From Pelargonium nanum (Eukaryota > Streptophyta > Magnoliopsida > Geraniales > Geraniaceae), in NCBI GenBank assembly GCA_036897485.1, contig JAYMTF010001581.1:1-22435 (forward strand): a stretch of DNA of 22,435 nucleotides. The letters are read 5' to 3'. The notes beneath the pieces were generated by a model that made no database searches, was not told the origin of the DNA, and was given only the letters and a program-made list of their open reading frames with translations. The position numbers and the translations under genes were made by a program. How positions within the stretch are numbered: position 1 is the first letter of the stretch; each line of letters begins with the position of its first letter. Positions 1-9,300 of this stretch are shown here, piece after piece.

Positions 1-1
1 G

Positions 2-114
2 ATTTAGGCCCTGTCAACCTGCTATAGCAAGTTGACGACCGCCACGTCACATGTCCCTTCCACATCAGCTACCACATCACTTGATAGCTGCCACGTCACC
101 ACTCCACCCTCCTT
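2..114 (+). repeat. Left terminal inverted repeat
   Basis: Left arm of the element. It pairs with 661-772. It holds CCACGTCA near 42 and 90 and CCACATCA near 60 and 72, so the arm itself contains short sub-repeats. ACGT cores of this kind also resemble bZIP sites, but here they are most simply part of the transposon end. Confidence 0.85.
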
Positions 115-142
115 CCTCCGCCGACCACCACCTCCTCCTCCT

Positions 143-382
143 TCAACCCGCGATTCGGATCAAGCTTGAGAATTTAGCAGCTAATTCAACAATTCCTTTA
201 TCAGTAGCACAACGGTGACCATTAGATGAAAAATCCCAAACAGGTGAGTTGGGAGCTTCATCAAAAGGCAACTGAAAATGGAATGGAGATGTTTGGTGAT
301 TTAGAGAATCTGAGGTTGAAGAAAAGGTTATTGGAGATGGAATAGAGATGTTTGGAGACAAGAGATAGTGATTGGAGGTCAT
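143..382 (-). other. Short open frame inside the inverted-repeat element
   Basis: A 79-codon frame from an ATG at 382 to 143, rich in Ser, Pro and Asn, with no domain that I recognise. It lies wholly between the two inverted arms. The nearby phrases TTGGGAGCTTCATCA (around 247 and 385) and GAATGGAGATG/GAATAGAGATG show that the internal DNA contains short duplications. It could be a captured host gene fragment, as in Pack-MULEs, or a chance frame. I see no evidence that it is expressed. Confidence 0.2.
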
Positions 383-660
383 AAATTGGGAGCTTCATCA
401 ATATGAATTCCCAGCAATCTTCTTCTAGTATATCCATAGAGTTAAGGTTCTTATGGCCATTTCATCAGCGCCTTTTAGCTATTGTATCCTCTTTGTTTCC
501 CATTAATGAAATTTCAAGGTTCAATTATATATAGGATTTTATTTTCAATATATATGTATATATTAAGCTTTTGCAGTAGGGGATAGGAAATATAATGTTA
601 TTGCTTTTGTATTTGGACTTTGAAATTGATTAGAATTAGGAAACATGTTAGATTAAATTA

Positions 661-772
661 AAGGAGGGTGGAGTGGTGACGTGGCGGCTATCAAGTGATG
701 TAGCAGCTTGCGTGAAGGGACAAGTGACGTGGCGGTCATCAACTTGCTATACCAGGTTGACAGGGCCTAAAT
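661..772 (-). repeat. Right terminal inverted repeat
   Basis: Right arm, reverse complement of 2-114. Differences cluster in the middle of the arm, around 700-717, where the left arm reads CCACATCAGCTAC. The outer 40 bp and the inner 25 bp are almost identical. Confidence 0.85.
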
Positions 773-1198
773 AAAAAAATTAAAACTTTAAGGGCCAAAA
801 CCATATGATTTTGAGTCCAGAGGCTGAATCCAAAAAAAATTCCAGTGCAGGAGAGGCAAAACTAATTAACCCAATTTGAATAGTCTTCATTATCATCTCA
901 ACATCTGCAATAAATTCTGCAAACTCTTTGAATTTGAACAAATATCCAACATTGACAGACATTAATGTCAAACGAATAATTGAAGAAATTTAAAATTTGA
1001 AAACTACACATCTCCAATACGTGAATGAGCTCATAAACTTGATAAAATTGATCACCAAAATAAATAAATGCATTCTCCATTGCTGTCTCAGTTCAAGAAA
1101 GAACATGTGTGAGCAGAGAATCTCCAACAAAAAATCACAAACTACACATAAAATAAGTCCCTCATTATCAACTCCTCTCAAACAATAAAACTCAGAAA
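773..1198. other. Intergenic, no gene recognised
   Basis: AT-rich DNA between the transposon-like element and the stop codon of the lipid transfer protein gene. Its right part must hold that gene's 3' untranslated region on the minus strand. Short frames here are poor in composition and look accidental. Confidence 0.6.
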
Positions 1199-2596
1199 CT
1201 AAAACAAAGACGCAGCAACAGCTAGCCCAATTGCAATAATGGATCCACCAGACACCGACCGGAAAGATGGTCCTGCGCCGGAGCTTCCCGGAGATGGTGC
1301 CGGAGCTTCAATAGACGAGGAAGGAGCTGCGACCGATGAAGATGATTCAGGGGAGACAGCAACAACTACAATTTATCAATTGCAGCAAGTTAAAATCATT
1401 ATAGCAAATCACAGGAATTCACAGTAAACAGATTTTGAAACTACCCATTATGTTAATTTGGAAATCCAGATCATTAACTTCAAATTGTTACACAAGAAAT
1501 TGATATTCATTGATAAAGTCAGTAACTTTATTCAGAAATTGCAATAGATCAAGAGCCAAATAAGCATTTGATGTGGAAAATATAGAATTAATAAAATATG
1601 AAACTTTGAATAGATAATTGCATAAGGAGATGCCAGCAAGCACTACCCAACAAATAAAAATATATTATTTTGACCACTGTTTTGGAAAGTACATGTCTGC
1701 AACTTTTTTTGTAGTTTAAGATCAAAATTAAAACCCACATCAGCATAATTCTTTGTTATTTAGAAGATAAAATGAGTAATTTATCAACATTAGCTCAAGA
1801 TCATAATCAAAACATACCAGGAGCAGCAGCAGGAGCATCAGTTACTGCAAAACAAACAAAACCCAAGAAAAAAACACATCAGGATTTGTAGTAAACAAAA
1901 GGAAACATCTGATTCATGTTTGCTCAAGGAAATTGCAACAAATCTTCACTTGATCCAAGCAAATCACCCAAGATGGTTCACTGCTAAACACATCAAAGAC
2001 ACAGAACCCAAAATAGAAAACCAGTACCATTTACACCCATTTGGGCAATCACTCACATTACCAACAAAGAGTCATTTTTTTCCAACAAGGATGAGAAAAA
2101 GGAGACACCTTTCTCAGAAAAGGCCCAGTAATTTTCTGGGAAAATCAAGTAAAAGTTTCCCACCAAACAAACAGACCCAAAAGAGCAAAACCCACAAAAC
2201 AGAAACCCAAAAAGCTCAAAACTTGAAACATGGGTCAACAAAAAAAGACTCACATTTGCAGTTGGTAGCAGCAGGAGCAGAAACTTTGCAAGCAGAAGGA
2301 AGAGTCATGGCCTTGGTGACATTCAAGACCACACCCAACTGAGCACTGCTCCTGAAGGCCTCACAGAGACAAGCAGCATCAGCTTTGAGCACAGTCTTGA
2401 GGCCAGAGCAGCAAGTCCCCTCAGGCTTGGAGACACTGCTTCCATTGGAGACAAAGGACAAACAATCAGCCATGTTGAGGATCAAGCTAGAACAGTCCAC
2501 AGCAGGTGCCGGAGCATGGGGTGAGGCACAATCTGCATACTCAACAGCCCAAATGGCCACAACAAAAACCAGAAGAGACACTCTTGTTGCTGCCAT
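1199..2596 (-). CDS. GPI-anchored non-specific lipid transfer protein, xylogen type (XYP1-like)
   Basis: Predicted secreted, GPI-anchored lipid transfer protein of the plasma membrane and cell wall; family members bind lipids and have roles in cuticle formation or vascular differentiation. Minus-strand exons are 2254-2596, 1818-1844 and 1199-1365, giving 178 residues. Residues 1-23 form a signal peptide. The eight-cysteine motif is complete: C35, C45, C62-C63, C77-x-C79, C103, C113. After it come a Pro/Ala/Ser-rich stretch, encoded partly by the 27-nt exon (TDAPAAAP), and a hydrophobic C-terminal tail ([16 protein letters not shown]), which is the expected GPI signal. The start is the ATG at 2596; the frame is open 15 nt further upstream but only from a TTG. 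The [17 protein letters not shown] block resembles Arabidopsis XYP1 (AT5G64080) as I recall it. Donors are GTGAGT and GTATGT and the phases agree. The family is certain; orthology to XYP1 is probable. Confidence 0.92.
1818..1844 (-). other. 27-nt exon 2 of the lipid transfer protein gene
   Basis: Flanked by TTTTGCAG on its 5' side and GTATGTTT on its 3' side (minus strand). It joins exon 1 (ending ...TGC AAA T) and exon 3 (starting TT GTT GCT) in frame with phase 1 at both ends, so skipping it would remove nine residues of the Pro/Ala linker without a frameshift. Confidence 0.85.
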
Positions 2597-2620
2597 TGGA
2601 AAGATAGTCAAGAGTCAAGT

Positions 2621-2653
2621 GAAGAAGAAGAAGAAGAAGAAGAAGAAGAAGAA
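2621..2653. repeat. (GAA)11 microsatellite in the leader of the lipid transfer protein gene
   Basis: Eleven perfect GAA units, read as TTC/CTT on the gene's strand, ending 25 nt upstream of its ATG. It is therefore probably in the 5' untranslated region. CT-rich leaders are common in plant genes. Confidence 0.9.
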
Positions 2654-2710
2654 GAGAGGGTGTTTTGGGTTGTGAGAGTGGTAATTGTTGTGGGGGAGAT
2701 TGTGGAGAGT

Positions 2711-2752
2711 TAAATAAGGAAAATGGGAATGTGATGAGAGAGAGAGAGAGAG
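2711..2752 (-). promoter_or_regulatory. Putative core promoter of the lipid transfer protein gene
   Basis: On the minus strand CCTTATTTAA (2710-2719) is the best TATA-like sequence, about 115 nt upstream of the ATG, and a (CT)8 tract (2736-2752) lies just upstream of it. Together with the CTT repeat these give a typical plant pyrimidine-rich promoter and leader. The assignment is by position only. Confidence 0.35.
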
Positions 2753-2819
2753 GCTTTTGGTTGGTGGGTGTGCCAAGTAGGCACGCTAGTCGGTGAAGCA
2801 ATCAAGTGCAGGCTTGTGT

Positions 2820-3909
2820 ACGTGTCATGCAGCTAATGTACTCAATTTTTGAAAAAAAATTTCTTCTTCAATATTTTTCATTTAAAGGCTTAAATTATTC
2901 ATTTTGTTTCAAATTTCAAATTTGTGATTAATTTGGTTTTCGTTATAGTTTAATCTCTAAATTATCCAAAGCATTTTTTGGTCTTATAGTTATCCAAATT
3001 TGTTTTAAGTTGGTTTAATTTCTATTTGTACATTTAAATCTAATCTAACATTTTTTCGTATTTTTTATATGGTTCAACGTCTTAAATCACTTGTCACTCA
3101 ATTGTTATAAAAAAAATAACACAATAACATATTAGACCTATTTGAAGCAAATATACATAGCTAAGGGATCAAAATGAACCAATATTAACAATTTAGAAAC
3201 TAAATAAAGTATCAATTTTAGAATTTGATAATTTGTGTACTAAAAAAACTCTTTTTATTGTATATCATTAAATTTTTATAAATGGAGGTTGATTTTTTTC
3301 TTGTAAAAAAGGTAAGTAAATGCGTGTGGATTTCTATTTTATATTAAATAAGATTAATGCTTATGGATGTGCATTTCCTTAAGAGTTGGATTAAAAGAAA
3401 ATTAATGGTGTATGTAAAGATATATATTGAAATTGATATGATGGCTATGAATTTAGTGAGATAAGTCTACAAATAACAGAAATTTGTAAATTAACAAATT
3501 CTTTTTTTAGCAAGCTAAACAGATTTTTTTTAAGTTGAAAAGATAAAGGTAAAATATGAATGGGTTGATATGGTAAGTAACTGTACATTTCTGTTGGAAA
3601 CCAGAATTTAAAATTTGAAAAACAGCTCAAAATATGGGCTAAGCTAAGTTGACCAAAAATGATCTAAGAAAAAATGGAATTATCTATTGGTTAAAGGAGA
3701 TGTTGACTGATGATGATGACAACAAGAGACTGAGATATGGGTGTGTTACACTTTAATTTTGGGACCACTATTTAAGTAGTCATTAATAATAAATATTAAA
3801 TACCTTTTATTTTCTTTTTTGATGAATTTTTCTTGTATATTATGTCAATGAAAATGATGTTTTATTTTTAAAAACCTATATATATTTTTTAATTGAAAAT
3901 ATAATTTTA
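2820..3909. other. AT-rich intergenic DNA, possible old repeat
   Basis: No gene recognised. The stretch around 2880-3000 and the reverse complement of about 3130-3255 share a similar loose composition (AAATTTCAAATTTG, TTTAATCTCTAAATTATC against AAATTCTAAAATTG, TTTAGTTTCTAAATTG). This hints at a decayed MITE or foldback element, but I cannot define its ends. Confidence 0.35.
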
Positions 3910-4104
3910 TTAACTCAAATCCGCAATCAAAAGCAGGGTAATAAAGTCGGGGAATTGAGACCCAAGCCACCCAACAACATCGGACAAGGACAACGAAGAC
4001 CTATATAAAACATGAGCCACTCGATTCGCATACCGATTTACATAAGCAAAATCAACATTAACCAAACTAACCGTTATAAAAACAGAATCAGAAATAATTA
4101 AACC
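3910..4104 (-). pseudogene. LINE ribonuclease H C-terminal relic
   Basis: A 64-codon frame on the minus strand that ends in a stop at 3910-3912 and is cut off upstream by an in-frame stop at 4105-4107. Its end reads VNRYANRVAHVLYRSS, then a Ser/Leu-rich stretch, Trp, and a hydrophobic tail ending ADLS. This matches the C terminus of the ribonuclease H domain carried by plant non-LTR (LINE) retrotransposons and their domesticated relatives, where a (V)xRxAN-x-VAH-x-LA motif is typical. Nothing of the reverse transcriptase is visible nearby. It is a truncated relic, not a working gene. Confidence 0.6.
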
Positions 4105-5538
4105 TTACTTTACGTGAACATTGGCATTGTAAAATTAATCAGTTCCATAATATGTAATGCATTTTACCATTTTCTATTTTCTGAACTTTTAAAATTAATC
4201 AGTTCAATAAATGTAAATAAATGATATTGTGTTGGGAGTGATAAAAAATATCTTTGAAACTGTGTTGATGAACGGTTTGTTTGTCTCTTTGATGCCTTCA
4301 CTTTCACACACTTTTTTCCAAAATTTACGCCACAAAAATATAAAAGCATTTGAAATTGTAAACGTTGAGATCATAACCATAATATACAATAATTATTTTT
4401 GAACTTCAAGAACCCATGATTTGCTTCGAACAACGATAAATAATTTCCATTTCACTTCATTCTAGTTGAAGAACATGTTTTTTCAAACAAATCTTTTTTA
4501 CGAGAAAGCATAAATAAATTAAGTAATCGAAAAATTCACAGTTAAAAGAGATACTAACATAATTTGTCGCTCGGAGTTGGGGGTTCACAAAGCAATTATT
4601 AGTTTTTGCGAGTTTGGTAAGCGTCGATAATAGAAGGTGTGAACATTAAGTACGTTGAAATGACATCTATAATGAGTTGGAGGATATGACGAGTTAGGAA
4701 TGAACTTGTCTTTTTTTTGCTTGACTCATCTTCTCTAGCGGGAGAAGAGTCGTTTTTTATCGTGTTCTAAAACAAGTAAGCAGTGAATGGAATGATAGTT
4801 GTTACTGAGACCTAACATGTTAAAAATGAAATGTGATGCGACAATTTTTCAATCTACTCAGTAGGAAAAAAGATTGAATTAGTAAGACGAAGATGATATG
4901 TTTGTTGTTGCCACGTGGCTGGGTGTGTATGGAGCGCGACATCAAAATCTATTAGATACACTTTAAAGTCTCAGTCGCATTCTACTATTCTAGTTCATGC
5001 CACCATTTGGTTGCCATTTCATAAAATCTTTGTACATGTCAATTTATTGGATCATGGTCTGAAAGATTTGATTTTGAGTATTGACCATGTACATTTCAAG
5101 AAATATATATCTAGCTAGTAGTGCTATTATATTTTTTACCCTTTCATGAGAACATTGCATGATTAAAAAGTGATTGTCTAATATTTAAAGTTGATTTAAA
5201 AAATAATAATAAGAGTTTCATTGATCACACTTACTAATCTAACCAAATTAAACATCTAACATTCAAAATTTGAAAATTAAATCTATTGAAACATGGCCCC
5301 ATATATATTCTAAGAGCTCATGGAGCTTTTATTGCCTGGGCTGATAAGCTTTTTGGGCATAAATGATTATGGTGAGTAGCTTGTCATTTAAATATAAACA
5401 TTACATCTAAATATTCCCAAGCTTGCCTCTCTCTTTAGCTTAACAATCATGGGTTCCTCTCTTTTGCCACACTTGCATTAGCATCCTCTTTTCACTTTCT
5501 ATCATATTCTTTTCTTTTCTTTCTTTTCCTCACTAAGC
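4105..5538. other. AT-rich intergenic DNA
   Basis: No gene recognised. It contains a 15-bp direct repeat AAAATTAATCAGTTC at 4131-4145 and 4191-4205. The frame at 4915-5118 begins with GTG, lacks good coding composition and matches no family I know. TTTAAATATAAACA at 5387-5400 is TATA-like and precedes the short peptide ORF described next. Confidence 0.5.
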
Positions 5539-5625
5539 ATGATGTATTGCAATTATTGTGGATCAAATTCAGCTAGTGAATCCACTCTTGGTTATGGAGC
5601 ATCTTCATCATTATCATGTTTCTAA
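5539..5625 (+). CDS. Candidate short peptide ORF, 28 residues, unknown
   Basis: Two adjacent ATGs at 5539 and 5542 open a 28-codon frame that starts MMYCNYCGSNSASESTLGY and ends SSSLSCF before TAA. It has a Cys-x2-Cys pair, is Ser/Gly-rich and has no signal peptide or membrane segment. About 140 bp upstream is the TATA-like TTTAAATATAAACA (5387-5400), followed by a pyrimidine-rich leader (CTCTCTCTTT, TTCTTTTCTTTTCTTTCTTTTCC). There is one earlier minimal ORF (ATG at 5450, 10 codons). I do not recognise the peptide. It could be translated, could lie on a non-coding RNA, or could be chance. Confidence 0.22.
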   Translation: MMYCNYCGSNSASESTLGYGASSSLSCF

Positions 5626-6332
5626 GTCAATTTGTCAAAGAAAACTGCATGGTTCTTCCTTTTTTTCCCATGAGAGAGCATGTGAACTCTTGACCTTCAT
5701 TTTCCTTTTCTTTCTAGGATTCTAACAACATTCTCATGATCAGTTTTAGTGTTTGATATTCTTTTCTTCCAAGATTACAAAACACAAAAAAAATAAATCC
5801 GAGCAAACCCTTTGTGCCCACAAACTCTCGTAGACTCGACTAAGTCTCAATCATTAACTCTATGTCTGAGATCATATGGAATAAGTTGCTTTGTTGTGTG
5901 ACATGTAATATATTATCAACTATGGAAGGTATATGATGATTCCATGAGCTGGTGAGGTGTGTGAGATGCTGTGTTTGTTAAAAGGAGCTAGAGCTTTGGT
6001 CTCCAACTCTCCATACATAAAGGCCCAACTCTTTTTGCAATTATAGAAAGTCTAGTTTTTGTGGCTGAGGACTTTGTTCCTCAATTTGCTTTGAGCTTGG
6101 AATATTTTGCAATACAGTACAGTACAGAACAGTGAAAATGAAGTGAAATCTGATATCAACAATTGCATTTATTGATAAAACCATCAAGGTCTCTAACAAA
6201 TGGTTTGGGTGATGCATGATCACACCAGGGATTGAAAAAAAAAATCATACTTACAGTGGAAAAGCTAACGATATCTACTTTATTTGGAACTGAAATATAC
6301 AATGGTAGAAGAAGTGAATCAAGTGATCAAAC
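5626..6332. other. Intergenic; right part is probable 3' UTR of the PP2C gene
   Basis: No gene recognised. On the minus strand AATAAA occurs at 6279-6284 and 6168-6173, about 50 and 160 nt past the PP2C stop codon, and either could serve as its polyadenylation signal. GTACAGTACAGTACAGAACAG near 6115-6133 is a short tandem run. Confidence 0.5.
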
Positions 6333-9300
6333 TTACTTTGGGCAGGAATTGGATTTGTTCTGTACTAACGACACAATGACAGTCACGTCATCAAGCTTTC
6401 CACCCGTATATTCTCCATACCCGGCTGCTAGGGCAGCATCTGCAAATGGACTGCCTGTGGATGCTGATGCCACCTCCATCGCACTTGTGGCCAATAACTC
6501 TGCTATTTGCTGAAACAAAAAAGCTAATTCTTAGCTCGACATAACAGCTTTATATGGAATATGGTATATCAGAGTGTTTTATTGCAAATTATGAATTGAG
6601 TTCATCCAATACGCGAACAAAATGCTTTCCGTTTTCCACAATGTCCATGAAGTGACTAACAAGCTTAAAACTTAAAAGCATGATGAAGAAAATACCTGAG
6701 GTGTGAAACCGGCTTGCATTGAATTGGAGACAAGTGAAGCTATTTCTTCCTCGTATAGATTGTCAAAAAGGCCATCGGTTGCGGCTACGATAACGTCATC
6801 CTCGGCCAAGTCAATCTCATATACCTAAACACAGTATATAAAGCATAGTTATGCATCTCTCTCCATTGTTCTAAACCTTTAACCTGTATTATACTATACA
6901 CAACAAATGAGCAAAAGCAGATCCAGAAGAACACATGAAAAGAGTACCAAATTAGTTTGTACTTCTAATATGATAACGAGGATAAATGACTCCTTACCTC
7001 AGCAATTTTTGAAGGATCGTCACCCCTCTCAATACGAAATGGAAAATTGAACCCATGAACCATTGGAGAAGACCTTAAGAAAACGGCTCCATTTCTTACT
7101 ATGATAAATCCCGAGTCTCCAATATTAGCCACATGGAGAACCTGCCAGCTCAAACTTTTTAATGCACAGTATAGATATTGAAGGTCGATGAATCTCAACA
7201 TCAAACATTAGGAAATATAACTTTGTTACAGTTCAATTGAGATTGACGTCATGGACATTTGCTGTTTGCATTACTAATACTGAAAGCAAAGAATGTTATT
7301 AGTGTAGTCTATAGAGTTTAAAAATAGTTCATATATGACATGAAAAGGCACAGTGTTGAACTATTAACCCCACGATTTCGCTTACATGTCTCATACAATG
7401 AACAGGGCCCGACACTTGCACAAAGAATTTGCATACAAAATCTAGGCTAAAATGTGAATGGTTACAAAAACTTAGCTAACCAGTTTAGTACTGAGGAAGA
7501 GAACAAATACAAAATAATGTGCACCTTGGTATAGGGCCCAAAAACAGCAAAAAAGAGATAGATTAACATTTTAACAATGCAGAACAAGGAAAAGCATCTA
7601 AAGTTAAGAAGAAAACAATAATAATAGTATCTTACCCGACCATCAAAGAAAGCAACTAAAACAGTAGATGATCCAGAAGATTCTGTCTCTGAAACACTTC
7701 TATTTAGAACTTCTAATGGATTCGTTATTGGAACGCTTTTTCCATCCAACACAATCATCTTACAATTTTCCATGAGTTCTCGGGCATACGATCCTACCTT
7801 GATCCCTAAAAAGCAACAGGACATAAATATTCATCCAATTCAGGCAAAATTTGACTAGGCATTTTCCCACATTAGACCACTTTAAACATAAGAAAGACAG
7901 AGATCGGGAATTGTTAAAACAATAACTTACCTGTGAATAGTCATAAAAAAATTATAAGAAAAACTGGGGTGCTTAAAAACAAAGAGGGTACCATGAAAGA
8001 TATACCTTCTAGAGACCACTGACTAATTCCATCAGCAACACCTAGCCAGTCCTGTGGTGCAACAAAATAAGCATCTTCCCTACCTGGCAATTCCTGGCAA
8101 TTATTATTTTGAATTACTTACCTTGAGTTTTCATGAACATCACATAACAGGAAATCATTTGAAACACGCACAGACACAACACATTCAGCAAGACCCTCCG
8201 CCATGATGAAACATGTTAACGAACACGGAGTGAACTGGGTTCAAGTGAAATCCTACAGTTCACTAAATTGGTGGTCAAAATGCTTCACAGTAATCACTTC
8301 TAAGATACGAGCATGATAACCCAAAGCTTTAAACCAGAAAAAAGAGAAAGTTATGAGCCTTTTATGGTGGTACCTTAGAGCTATATGGCAATAAAGCTGC
8401 ACCAGAAGATAGGAAAAACTCTGTTTTTGTAACTTCCTCCCTGTTCAAATATAATGTACAAACATGAGTAATGGGTAAACATGTAATTATTTTAAAAATT
8501 ATAAACAGTGTGCTCTCTTTAAACTACTTCACATCTGTATTTGGTCTTTTGCAATAAATAAAGCTGAGTATTAATCAGAAATGATGAAGAACAAAGCACA
8601 ATCATATTTGTAGAGTAACAAATGTACACCTATTTACACAGAGCCATGGAGAGCATCACTGGATAAACCAGCAGCAAAATGTTAATTGTTATACAAATAT
8701 TAGATAGTCATAGACAGTATCAGTCTTTCCAAATGTTTAGAGTGTATGAGTCTAACTCCACTCTAGAAAATCATATAAGTTCCTGTTTTTCCTAATAGAT
8801 TGGAAAATTTTAAATGAAAAGGAAAAGGGGAGAAAGTTGAACTTAGTTAGAGCTGGCATACCTCACCAATGAAGTTGGTTGGATTTCCAATATATTTTGA
8901 ACTGATTCTCCTGCTCCATTATTGCCTTGTACATCACCCTCAGTTATCGTTTGATTTGTTTCTACCCAATTCGAGGAAAGTGTACTGACTTCTAACTAGA
9001 AACGACATAAACAACATATCACCTAAGGTCTTTAAGAATGAAACAATTAATCACATATAAACTGAAAAACAACTCACTGAATCCAAAACTGAACCAGGAC
9101 TAACCATTTCCGAGCTCACTATTTGATCTGCTTCAACGAATTCATCAACTGCTTCATAGCTAGTTTCCTCATCAAGAACACGTTCAGCCTCTAATGTAGC
9201 AGAGACAGGCATTACTTCAATCAAATAACTGGAATCTGTACGTTCATCACTCACATGATTCATTTCCCCATCCACATTGATATTTACAGCGATTCCGGAA

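Larger units (their letters stand above)
2..772. mobile_element. Non-autonomous DNA transposon with long inverted ends (Mutator-like or foldback type)
   Basis: The two ends are long inverted repeats: 2-114 matches the reverse complement of 661-772 at roughly nine in ten positions by eye, starting from ATTTAGGCCCTGTCAACCTG. The roughly 550 bp between them shows no transposase. Each arm carries several copies of CCAC(A/G)TCA. Long inverted ends around unrelated internal DNA are typical of Mutator-like non-autonomous elements and of foldback elements. Only one base lies to the left of the element, so the target-site duplication cannot be tested and the family is not settled. The true ends could be a few bases off. 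Confidence 0.8.

Noticed and set aside
1920..2342. 140-codon Lys/Gln-rich plus-strand frame
   Set aside because: It overlaps intron 1 and the 3' end of exon 1 of the lipid transfer protein gene on the opposite strand and has the composition of antisense A-rich intron DNA.
2541..2801. 86-codon minus-strand frame with a poly-Leu run
   Set aside because: The Leu run is the (CTT)n microsatellite of the lipid transfer protein leader read in another frame.
4915..5118. 67-codon plus-strand frame
   Set aside because: It begins with GTG, shows no domain and lies in AT-rich intergenic DNA.
5300..6050. Possible microRNA precursor or ENOD40/IPS1-type RNA near the short peptide ORF
   Set aside because: I looked for conserved mature microRNA families and the miR399 mimic motif and saw none, nor a convincing long hairpin.
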